Shown piece by piece: positions 45,971-53,678 of a DNA stretch of 64,000 nucleotides (within the stretch, counting starts at the first letter, position 1; each line of letters starts with the position of its first letter). The DNA is taken from NCBI RefSeq assembly GCF_017368455.1, contig NZ_JAFNJU010000004.1, positions 1-64,000 of the forward strand, in the 5' to 3' direction. The position numbers and the translations under genes are program-made. The stretch comes from Proteiniclasticum aestuarii. GTDB taxonomy: Bacteria; Bacillota; Clostridia; Clostridiales; Clostridiaceae. Under the pieces are notes generated by a model. That model worked only from the letters and a program-made list of their open reading frames with translations, was not told the origin of the DNA and searched no databases.

Positions 45971-46821
45971 TACAGTGCACCTCGATTAAAGAAAATGATG
46001 AGCTTTTCAAGTGAAATAGGCTCCATGATGAGCTGCTCCTTCAGATGAGTCGCATCCTCTTTCAGGATCACAGCCTCAAATCCCGTAGCATGGGTTCTGA
46101 GTCCTATGAGCTTCTCCTGATCAAGAGACTGAAGCTCCTTCTTCCCGCCTTTAATCAACAGGTAATTTTCCATCAGCTGGTCCTTTTCACCCTTATAGAC
46201 AATCTTTCCGTTGATGAGAAAGATGATGTAATCCGCAATTTCCTCCAGATCGGAAGTGATATGGGTGGAGAAGAATACGCTGTGCCTTTCATCTCTCACA
46301 AACTCCTGGAGGATCTCACAGATTTCTTCCCGCGCCACCGGGTCCAGCCCGCTGGTCGGTTCGTCCAGCACCAGAAGCTCTGCGCCATGGGAAAGAGCTG
46401 CTGCAATCATGAGCTTCACGGTCATGCCTCGTGAGAGCTCCTTCACCTTCAGCGTCTCATGAATCCTGAAGCGCTCCAGATACTCATGAAAGACAGCGGA
46501 ATCCCAGTTACTGTAGAATGGAGCAAGACTTTTCTCCACATCTTTCACAGACCAGTCCTTCACGAGAAATGCTGCGTCCATGACCACACCGATTTTCTCA
46601 AGGTAGGCATTGCTCTCCTTCACCTCTTCATCCAGTACTTGGATTTTTCCTTCATCCGGTCTGATATAGGATAAGATCGACTTGATCGTTGTGGTCTTCC
46701 CTGAACCATTGGGGCCAATGAATCCTGTGATGTATCCCTTGGGCACATCAAAAGAGATGCTGTCCAGAAGAAACTGTTTATATTTCTTTTTTAGTCCGTT
46801 TACTTTGATTGCGTTATCCAT
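45970..46821 (-). CDS. ABC transporter ATP-binding protein
   Basis: A 283-residue ATPase with Walker A GPNGSGKT, the signature in KELSRGM, Walker B LLVLDEPTSGLDP and the H-switch in FFSTHI. The C-terminal extension of about 60 residues is typical for ABC-2-type exporters. It sits between the GntR regulator (8-nt overlap) and the permease (1-nt overlap), a compact three-gene operon. Confidence 0.93.
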   Translation of the reverse strand: MDNAIKVNGLKKKYKQFLLDSISFDVPKGYITGFIGPNGSGKTTTIKSILSYIRPDEGKIQVLDEEVKESNAYLEKIGVVMDAAFLVKDWSVKDVEKSLAPFYSNWDSAVFHEYLERFRIHETLKVKELSRGMTVKLMIAAALSHGAELLVLDEPTSGLDPVAREEICEILQEFVRDERHSVFFSTHITSDLEEIADYIIFLINGKIVYKGEKDQLMENYLLIKGGKKELQSLDQEKLIGLRTHATGFEAVILKEDATHLKEQLIMEPISLEKLIIFFNRGAL

Positions 46822-47197
46822 TTCTGTTTTCCTCCATGATGGTTCTGATCACATCCAGAAGTTCTTCATCGGTCATAGAAATTCTGGACTGCAGCTCGAA
46901 TATATCAAATAAATGTCCTTCGATTTTCTGCATCACATTCTCAAAATTCAGGTTCTCATTCTTGGGTAGAACATAACATCCCTTCCCCTGGACATTGACC
47001 ACATACCCTTCTTCCTCCAGATCCTTATAGGCTCTTGTTGTGGTAATGACACTGATTTTAAGATCTTTGGCCAGCTGCCTGATGGAAGGAAGCAGGTCAT
47101 CCTCTTTCAGTTCATCCGTAAGAATCGCTTCAATAATCTGATTTTTAATTTGTTCGTAAATGGGTGTATTGGAACGATTCGTTATGACAATTTTCAA
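46814..47197 (-). CDS. GntR-family regulator (YtrA subgroup)
   Basis: A 127-residue regulator with the N-terminal winged helix (PIYEQIKNQIIEAIL, LLPSIRQLAKDLKIS, ITTTRAYKDLEEEGYV) and a short C-terminal dimerisation tail, the YtrA form. TTG 47197 is preferred because GGAGG lies 7 nt upstream; an ATG at 47203 abuts the ribosome site. It controls the ABC genes that overlap it. Confidence 0.9.
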   Translation of the reverse strand: MKIVITNRSNTPIYEQIKNQIIEAILTDELKEDDLLPSIRQLAKDLKISVITTTRAYKDLEEEGYVVNVQGKGCYVLPKNENLNFENVMQKIEGHLFDIFELQSRISMTDEELLDVIRTIMEENRNG

Positions 47198-47231
47198 CCT
47201 CATCCCTCCTCTGTGTTATAGACACATATAT

Positions 47232-47260
47232 ACAGTACAATCAGTATGAACATTTGTCAA
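47232..47260 (-). promoter_or_regulatory. promoter of the GntR-ABC operon
   Basis: Minus-strand TTGACA (47255-47260), a 17-bp spacer and TACTGT (47232-47237). A partly symmetric GTGTTATAG/TATATAC stretch overlaps the start region and may be the YtrA-type operator. Confidence 0.55.
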
Positions 47261-47316
47261 TGATAAACAGAAAATAACAGTATTTCCAGAAAAGGAACCG
47301 ATCTTTTCTCAAAGAC

Positions 47317-47356
47317 TAAAAAAACCGATAACGCATAGATTCAGGCGTTATCGGTT
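47317..47356 (-). terminator. terminator after the acetyltransferase gene
   Basis: 12-bp perfect stem AACCGATAACGC/GCGTTATCGGTT followed on the minus strand by TTTTT. Confidence 0.9.
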
Positions 47357-47360
47357 CTCC

Positions 47361-47996
47361 TTATTTCTTCAGCATTTCCTGAATCTCGTTCCAGGACTCC
47401 TCATCATAGGTACGATCTTTATAGTAGTAGGGTCTGTCCTCTTCCGTGATCTCCCGGATGATTCTCAGGGGATTGCCCACAGCAATCATGTTGGCAGGCA
47501 CATCCTTGCCAACCACACTTCCTGCCCCGATGACCACATTGTCACCGATGGTGACACCAGGAAGAATCACCGTATTGCCCCCGATCCATACATTGTCGCC
47601 GATGGTGACGTTGATGCCATACTCATAGCCTGTATTTCTCATCTCAGCATGGAGGGGATGTCCAGCTGTGTAGATGGCCACATTGGGCGCCACCTGCACA
47701 TTGTCTCCGATGAGGACCTTCCCCACATCAAGAACCAGGAAATTATAATTGGCGAAGAAGTTTTCGCCCACCTCTATATTGTATCCGTAATCGCAATGAA
47801 ACGGCGGCACTATGTTCACCGTTTCGCCTGTCTTTCCGAGCAGCTCCTTCATCATCTCCGGAAGCTTCTGATGCTCTCTGGGATGAAGATGATTGTACTC
47901 GTATATTTTTTCTCTGCAGAGCATCCGCTCCTCTTCCAGTCCATCCATCCAGGCTTTGTAGGGCAGCTCGTTCAGCATTCTTTCTTTATGATTCAT
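47361..47996 (-). CDS. maltose/galactoside O-acetyltransferase family protein
   Basis: A 211-residue left-handed beta-helix acetyltransferase. The N-terminal Mac domain is MNHKERMLNELPYKAW and the hexapeptide repeats include NYNFLVLDVGKVLIGDNVQVAPNVAIYTAGHP with the catalytic His, and NVWIGGNTVILPGVTIGDNVVIGAGSVV. It uses acetyl-CoA to acetylate sugars, probably for detoxification. ATG 47996 gives the usual family start and has AAGGAT upstream; the frame is open 27 codons further. Confidence 0.9.
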   Translation of the reverse strand: MNHKERMLNELPYKAWMDGLEEERMLCREKIYEYNHLHPREHQKLPEMMKELLGKTGETVNIVPPFHCDYGYNIEVGENFFANYNFLVLDVGKVLIGDNVQVAPNVAIYTAGHPLHAEMRNTGYEYGINVTIGDNVWIGGNTVILPGVTIGDNVVIGAGSVVGKDVPANMIAVGNPLRIIREITEEDRPYYYKDRTYDEESWNEIQEMLKK

Positions 47997-48110
47997 CTGA
48001 TTATCCTTACCTTCCATATTATTCTTCATGGTTTTCTTATACTTATCTTTCTGGAAATCCATCAGAACACGATTCATGACTCTTCCAACTGAACACCAGA
48101 ATCCAGGGAC

Positions 48111-48989
48111 TTACAGGTTATTGTTGTAGTCCACCATTTCAATGGTCTGGGATGCCAGTTCAATCTCTCCATGATGCTGTTCCAGCTCTTCCAGAAGTTT
48201 CGTGAACAGCTCATCTTTTGTGATTCTTCTCTTTTTGATGTCCACCACATAACGAAGGGACAAGGTGACCCAGTTGTCATCAAAGGTCAGGAAGATCTGA
48301 TTTTCAAGGGCCGCATCCTCCAGCCTGAAATGCTTGCGCATCTCAAACCAGGCATTCTTCGCGCTGACGGAAACATCTCCCAGGACCTCATCGGATATTC
48401 TTTTGATGATGCTTCTGGCAAGTTTAATGTCACTGCCGAATCGGATGGGAATATGAATCTCATCCCATACAAACTGAAAGCTGGCCGAGTAATTGTACAC
48501 TGGAGACGTGAAGATGAAGCTGTTGGCCACTCTTACGATTCTCCCGTTGTACTGGTCTCCATCCACCCAGTCTCCGATTTCCATAAGGGTTGTACGAAGA
48601 ATCCCCAGGTCAATGACATCTCCCTTGATTCCTCCGAGAAGCACCCGGTCGCCCACCTTGAAGAAGTCACCGAAGAGAATGGCGAACCAGCCCGCAAAGC
48701 TTACAATGACTTCGCGAAGGGCAAAGGTGATGCCTGCTCCAGCCAGGCCAAGAGTTGTATAAAGGCCCTGGAACTTATCACTGAAGGTGAAGACGAAGAT
48801 CAGAAAGATTACAAGGTAGATGGTATTCATGACGATCTTCTTCGTGAAATACCACTTGTTCTGCTCCTGCAGAGTAGCATAGAACCGGTTCAGGATTCTC
48901 TTGGCCGACACATATAAAATGATGGCCGCAAGAAGAAATACGCCTGCTCTTACATATAAGGGATTCATGGAATCAAAAAACTCTCTCAT
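48111..48989 (-). CDS. MscS-family mechanosensitive channel
   Basis: A 292-residue channel protein. It has three predicted helices, the pore helix being GLAGAGITFALREVIVSFAGWFAILFGDFFKVGDRV, then the beta domain with KGDVIDLGILRTTL and a C-terminal cytoplasmic part. It opens under membrane tension to release solutes during osmotic downshock. The second in-frame ATG (48989) has GGAGG just upstream and is preferred over ATG 49034. Confidence 0.92.
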   Translation of the reverse strand: MREFFDSMNPLYVRAGVFLLAAIILYVSAKRILNRFYATLQEQNKWYFTKKIVMNTIYLVIFLIFVFTFSDKFQGLYTTLGLAGAGITFALREVIVSFAGWFAILFGDFFKVGDRVLLGGIKGDVIDLGILRTTLMEIGDWVDGDQYNGRIVRVANSFIFTSPVYNYSASFQFVWDEIHIPIRFGSDIKLARSIIKRISDEVLGDVSVSAKNAWFEMRKHFRLEDAALENQIFLTFDDNWVTLSLRYVVDIKKRRITKDELFTKLLEELEQHHGEIELASQTIEMVDYNNNL

Positions 48990-49151
48990 GGTTTCCTCCA
49001 GTTCCGTTCTATCTGTTACACGTCCTATCTTCATGATACCTGAATTTTCAGATTTTCTCCACAGTAAGCTTTCCCACTTATTCTTTGTCGTAATAATCCA
49101 GTCCTCTTTCCAGAATGTGATCCGGAAACAGAAACCGTCATCGGCATTCCA

Positions 49152-49424
49152 TCATTCTTTCCTTTCCTCAATTCCGTACTGCTCAAGAAGTCTTCTCGCC
49201 TGCGCTACCCCTTCCGGTGTGATCCAGACACTTTTCGATCTGGACGGGTGTTTTCCCTGACTGATGAAACCCTGATCCGAAAAGCTGTTGAGCACCGTAA
49301 ACGGATATCCCTTCCAGGACAGATTTTCCGTAGTGAATCCTCCCTCCTTCTCACTGAATCGGGTCAGGTAGAGAAGAAGCAAGGTCATCTCCTCCACTGC
49401 TTCACGGGCATTCTTCTTATCCAC
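49152..49424 (-). CDS. DUF6429 family protein
   Basis: A 90-residue protein with ALxxL-type helix LLLLYLTRFSEKEG followed by WKGYPFTVLNSFSDQGFI and KSVWITPEGVAQARRLLEQYGI, a layout like DUF6429 and winged-helix-type small proteins. The function is unknown. The start is GTG 49424 with AAGGAGG 9 nt upstream. Confidence 0.75.
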   Translation of the reverse strand: MDKKNAREAVEEMTLLLLYLTRFSEKEGGFTTENLSWKGYPFTVLNSFSDQGFISQGKHPSRSKSVWITPEGVAQARRLLEQYGIEERKE

Positions 49425-49471
49425 TTGTAAAAACCTCCTTTCCTTCTGCTATGTCGATCACTTCTACTACC

Positions 49472-49500
49472 AGTATACCGCTGAGCCGGTCAGATATGAA
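49472..49500 (-). promoter_or_regulatory. possible promoter of the DUF6429 gene
   Basis: Minus-strand TTCATA (49495-49500), a 17-bp spacer and TATACT (49472-49477), 48 bp before the start. The rest of 49501-49618 has nothing I recognise. Confidence 0.4.
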
Positions 49501-49618
49501 GAAAAATGACTGCACAGGTTTTCCCCATACAGTCATAACACTTCCTTTTACAGCATTTCATCGATACTTTTGCATCATCTTCTCTACCCTTTACCTTCAG
49601 GTTCTTCAATCACCCTGC

Positions 49619-52198
49619 TCACTCATAATGGATGGCAGAAAGCATCGGTGTTCTGGATGCTTTGACCGCAGGAAACAGAGCTGCCAGAAAAGCCGTCACA
49701 AGGGAGACCAGAATACTCATCCAGATGGCCTTCACAGGCATCATGAATTCCAGCTGATAGCCGGACATGGCCCCCATGGCCTGAAGAAGAATCCAGGTCA
49801 GAAGAATGCCCAGGAGAAGCCCCAAAGCCCCTCCGATGATTCCGAGAAGCCCTGCTTCCGACTCGATCATCTTCACAATCTGAAACCGGGTCATCCCCAT
49901 GGTCCGAAGCATGCCGATTTCCCTGGTTCTTTCCATGACACTCATGGTGAGGGTATTGAGCACCCCAAGAGCCGCCACCATGACGGAAAGAACCCCCAGC
50001 ACGTCAAACATGCCAAAAGCCTGGCTCATGAGCCGGTCCGCCAGCTCCTTCAGCGTCACATTGGATTCGATGAGAAAATCATAGTCGTCTCTGAAGGTCT
50101 CCTTCATCTCCGACGCCACCGCCGTCACATCGGATCCCTCCACGGTCTTCAGAGAAAAGCTGTTCCCTTCCCCGACGCCAAAGAAGGTTTCAAGGTCCGT
50201 GAGGTTTCCTGTGACCACAAGACCCTGGCTGGAAAAATCCAGCACAACGGCAGACACCTGAAACGCTCTGACGCCTTCCTGGGTTTTCAGTGAAATCTCA
50301 TCCCCCGTCTGTACATCGTACTTGCTGGAAATCACTTCGGAAATGAGCAGGTAGCCCCCTTCTTTCAGCTGCTCCAGCACCTTCTCCTCCTCCACCTCCT
50401 CTTCCGTGAAGACAAATTTCGTCACTCTGCTGTAGGCTTCCGGATCGATGCCGATGAACGTCACGTCCTCCTCTTCCCCATCGTTTAACCAGACCACTGG
50501 ATGGGCTGCAGAAGGAGATACCACCTCTACGCCAGAAATGGCTGCCATCTCCTCTCGGACATCCAAAGTCACGGGTATGGAAGAGTTTATGAAGATGTCT
50601 CCACCGAGGTAGGCATCCATCCATTCCATGAGATCCGCTTTGAAGGATCCCGTGATGCCCTGGGTGGCCACAATCATGGACACCCCGACCATCAGCGCCG
50701 CCACAGTGAGCATGGTTCTGTTCCTGGAGCGCTGAATGTTTCGGATGCCGATGTCTCCGATGCCACCGAAAAGCATCTTGAAGGGCCATTTCACAAGAAC
50801 CTGCCAGAGGGAAAGGGTCACAGGAATCAGCAGGGTAGCACCCAGAAAAAGCATAAAGACCGTCATGCTGCCCAGCCTGAACTGCACATCATAGGGAAAG
50901 GGATTCCAGAGGAGAATGCCGATGGAAGCAGCCAGAAGAAGAAGGCCCGGAATCCATAGAAATCTCTCCATGGCTTTCTTTTTCTTCCCCTCGTTCTTTC
51001 TCATCGCTTCCAGGGGCGAGACTTTTCCTGCCTGGATGGCGGGAAGCACCGCCGATAAAAGCGTCACTGACAGCCCTACCGAGATGCTGAGGAGAATGAG
51101 CTTCGGTGCAAATCCGCCCTTTTCAATGGGGCTGCCCAGAATGTTCTCCATGATGCCCGAAAGTCCATCCGACAGCAGGATGCCCAGCAGCACTCCGAAA
51201 ACAGAACCCAGAAGGCCCAGAAGAAGACCCTCGAAAAGAATCTGCCCGGTCATCTGCCCTCTGGTCATGCCCACACAGCGGAGCACGCCGATTTCCTTTT
51301 TCCGTTCCGCCACCGTCATGGACAAGGCGTTGTAGATGAGAAAGGCGCCTACAAACAGAGCAATGCCAGCCATGAAGTTCAGACTGATCTGATAACCACC
51401 CAGCATCTGACTGGTATCCTCTCCCTCTCTGCCGGGATAGTTCACTAGAACCCCATCCCCAAGCTCTGCCTGGAGTCTCTCCTTCAAATTCTCCAGTCCT
51501 TCTGTATTGCCCACCGGCTCTGAGGAAATAAGATCAATCCTGGTGATCCGGCCTTCCTTCCCCTGGATCTTCTGCCCATAGGCTAACGGAATGATACCGA
51601 ACTTCCCGAGATTCGTCATGCCGGCTCCTTCCTTTAGAAGAAGTCCGGATACCAGCATCTCTTCCACCCCATGCTCCATCTGGATCCTGATTCGATCCCC
51701 GGTTCTGATCTCCTTCTCCATGGCATAATCATAGACGAGGAGAATCTTCGCCTCGTCCTCTGCCTGGAACATCTCTCCCTCCTTCAGGATATAGTCTCTC
51801 AGCTCCCGGTCTTCTGAAGGATGGATGGCATGCAAAGTGAACCCCTCCTGTCCCAGACCGGAGAAGCCTATGGATAGGGGTTCTTCCTCCTCTTCCCCGC
51901 TCCTTATGAGCGCTGTGGTTTCCAGGATGGAGACGGCGGTCTTCACTCCTTCCGTTTCTCTCACTTGAATCAGAACCTCTTCCTCCAGGGTCTCGCCCAG
52001 AGATGCACTGGCAATTTCCAGCTGCACTTTTCCTGATGTCCCTTCAAAGAATTCCGTCAGGGACTGAAAGGCCTTCTCATTCACGTGATTGATGGAGAAA
52101 ATGGCGGCAACACCGATGATGATGCCGAAAAGAGTCAGAATGCTTCTGGATTTCCGTTTGTACATGGAACGCAGGGTCACAAGTCTTAAAAGCCTCAT
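49619..52198 (-). CDS. FtsX/MacB-like ABC transporter permease, two-module
   Basis: An 859-residue permease with an N-terminal helix and periplasmic MacB-like domain, a first FtsX domain (near residues 270-390, with the hydrophobic NFMAGIALFVGAFLIYNALS), a central linker, a second extracellular domain and a second FtsX domain (about 735-850). The characteristic TVAERKKEIGVLRCVGMTRGQ and SVMERTREIGMLRTMGMTRFQ repeats mark the two modules. Such transporters move lipoproteins, lipids or peptides, or pass mechanical signals. It starts 4 nt after the ATPase stop. With an acyltransferase and a PEP-synthase-like enzyme upstream, a lipid-linked substrate is possible. Confidence 0.9.
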   Translation of the reverse strand: MRLLRLVTLRSMYKRKSRSILTLFGIIIGVAAIFSINHVNEKAFQSLTEFFEGTSGKVQLEIASASLGETLEEEVLIQVRETEGVKTAVSILETTALIRSGEEEEEPLSIGFSGLGQEGFTLHAIHPSEDRELRDYILKEGEMFQAEDEAKILLVYDYAMEKEIRTGDRIRIQMEHGVEEMLVSGLLLKEGAGMTNLGKFGIIPLAYGQKIQGKEGRITRIDLISSEPVGNTEGLENLKERLQAELGDGVLVNYPGREGEDTSQMLGGYQISLNFMAGIALFVGAFLIYNALSMTVAERKKEIGVLRCVGMTRGQMTGQILFEGLLLGLLGSVFGVLLGILLSDGLSGIMENILGSPIEKGGFAPKLILLSISVGLSVTLLSAVLPAIQAGKVSPLEAMRKNEGKKKKAMERFLWIPGLLLLAASIGILLWNPFPYDVQFRLGSMTVFMLFLGATLLIPVTLSLWQVLVKWPFKMLFGGIGDIGIRNIQRSRNRTMLTVAALMVGVSMIVATQGITGSFKADLMEWMDAYLGGDIFINSSIPVTLDVREEMAAISGVEVVSPSAAHPVVWLNDGEEEDVTFIGIDPEAYSRVTKFVFTEEEVEEEKVLEQLKEGGYLLISEVISSKYDVQTGDEISLKTQEGVRAFQVSAVVLDFSSQGLVVTGNLTDLETFFGVGEGNSFSLKTVEGSDVTAVASEMKETFRDDYDFLIESNVTLKELADRLMSQAFGMFDVLGVLSVMVAALGVLNTLTMSVMERTREIGMLRTMGMTRFQIVKMIESEAGLLGIIGGALGLLLGILLTWILLQAMGAMSGYQLEFMMPVKAIWMSILVSLVTAFLAALFPAVKASRTPMLSAIHYE

Positions 52199-52202
52199 AC
52201 CA

Positions 52203-52949
52203 TCACTCCCAACTCTCTATTCGGCTGAGCACGCTTTTCACTTTCTTCTGCATGCTTCGGATGCCGGTAAGTGATATTTCTTCTCTGATTCTTCCGTCCT
52301 GAAGAAAAACCACCCTGTCCGCATGGGCTGCCGCCTTAGGGTCATGAGTGACCATGATGATGGTCTGATTAAGATCTCTGGAAAGCTCTCCCAGAAGCTC
52401 CATGACCTGATTCCCGGTTCTGGAGTCCAGATTTCCCGTGGGCTCGTCGGCCAGAAGCACCTTGGGCTGGGTGATCAGGGCCCGGGCAAGAGACACTCTC
52501 TGCTGCTCTCCACCGGAGAGTTCACTGGGCCGATGATCGGCCCGGTCCGACAGCCCTACCCTTAGGAGCAGCTCCTGGAGACGCTTTTCATGGTCTCTTG
52601 GTTTCTTCCCGTCAATGATGAGAGGCAGGAGGATGTTCTCTTTCGCACTGAGGGTCGGCAGAAGATTGTAGAACTGAAAGACGAAACCGATGTTTCGTCT
52701 GCGAAGAAGCGTAGCCTCCTGGTCCGATAGAAGGGACACCTTGATGCCTGCCAGGGTGATGTCGCCTCCACTGGGCTGGTCCAGTCCTCCCAGAAGATGA
52801 AGAAGGGTGCTCTTTCCGCTGCCGGAAGGCCCCATCACCGCAACGAATTCTCCCTCTTCCACCTGAAGGCTCACGCCATCCAGGGCATGGACGTTCTGCT
52901 TGCCGATTTCGTATATTTTCCTCAGATCACTGGCACTGAGCACGGTCAT
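52203..52949 (-). CDS. ABC transporter ATP-binding protein (LolD/MacB type)
   Basis: A 248-residue ATPase with Walker A GPSGSGKS, signature LSGGEQQR, Walker [12 protein letters not shown] and the H-switch in MVTHDPKA, the LolD/FtsE/MacB group that pairs with FtsX-type permeases. Its start overlaps the end of the acyltransferase-like gene by 4 nt, tying the transporter to the lipid enzyme. Confidence 0.94.
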   Translation of the reverse strand: MTVLSASDLRKIYEIGKQNVHALDGVSLQVEEGEFVAVMGPSGSGKSTLLHLLGGLDQPSGGDITLAGIKVSLLSDQEATLLRRRNIGFVFQFYNLLPTLSAKENILLPLIIDGKKPRDHEKRLQELLLRVGLSDRADHRPSELSGGEQQRVSLARALITQPKVLLADEPTGNLDSRTGNQVMELLGELSRDLNQTIIMVTHDPKAAAHADRVVFLQDGRIREEISLTGIRSMQKKVKSVLSRIESWE

Positions 52950-53662
52950 AGGGATCCCTTCCTTCCTGCTTCATTCTCCATATGTTTTCTTCTGGAAACA
53001 TGCTTCATCATATTCACCACATGCTTCGTATCAAAACTGTAGCCAGCCTTTTTGTACCGGAGAAACTGCATCGTCTCCGGGAGCTGCCCCAGAAGATACA
53101 GAACCGTCATGGCCACAGCAAAGCCCGTTTCATAACTGAGCACGCCTTTGGTCATCATGAACCAGGGAATGGTCATGGCCACCCCTGCAAGAAACGTGAA
53201 CACGGGAAACCTCATCCCGATGAGCATCCCGGACACCTGGGTCACCAGAAATCCCAGGGGACTTGCCGCAAGGATCATCCCCAGTGCAGAGGAATTTCCT
53301 CCTCCGCCCCGGAAGCCATGCCAGATGGGCCACAAATGACCAATCAGCACGAAGAGACCCAGGAGCAGATGGTAGGGCATTTCGGGATAAGCCACCTTAA
53401 GGAGCGCCATGGGGATGAAGGATTTCAGAAGATCCAGAGACATGGTCGTCAGTCCCCATTTCCTGCCCAGACCCATCATGACATTGGTCGCTCCTACGGC
53501 ATGAGAGGTGATCGTCACCTCGCCGTCTGTGGACACGGTTCTGATCCGTGGGGGCTCTTCTCCCGGCCTCTTCCATGCGAAAATGAGCCGCGCAAAAGAA
53601 ATGGAACCGATAAGGTAACCTGCGCCCCCAGCAAGGAGCAGAATCATGAATTCTTCCGTCAT
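52946..53662 (-). CDS. PlsY-like glycerol-3-phosphate acyltransferase family protein
   Basis: A 238-residue integral membrane protein with about five hydrophobic segments. The PlsY-like signatures are GYLIGSISFARLIF, a SHAVGATNVMMGLGRKWG block in place of the usual GSGNxGATN, and HLWPIWHGFRGGGGNSSALG. PlsY transfers acyl from acyl-phosphate to glycerol 3-phosphate. The altered GATN block means activity is not assured, and a housekeeping plsY probably exists elsewhere. ATG 53662 follows GGGGAGG. It lies 16 nt after the PEP-synthase-like gene and overlaps the ABC ATPase. Confidence 0.82.
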   Translation of the reverse strand: MTEEFMILLLAGGAGYLIGSISFARLIFAWKRPGEEPPRIRTVSTDGEVTITSHAVGATNVMMGLGRKWGLTTMSLDLLKSFIPMALLKVAYPEMPYHLLLGLFVLIGHLWPIWHGFRGGGGNSSALGMILAASPLGFLVTQVSGMLIGMRFPVFTFLAGVAMTIPWFMMTKGVLSYETGFAVAMTVLYLLGQLPETMQFLRYKKAGYSFDTKHVVNMMKHVSRRKHMENEAGRKGSL

Positions 53663-53678
53663 TTCGTATTCCTCCCCT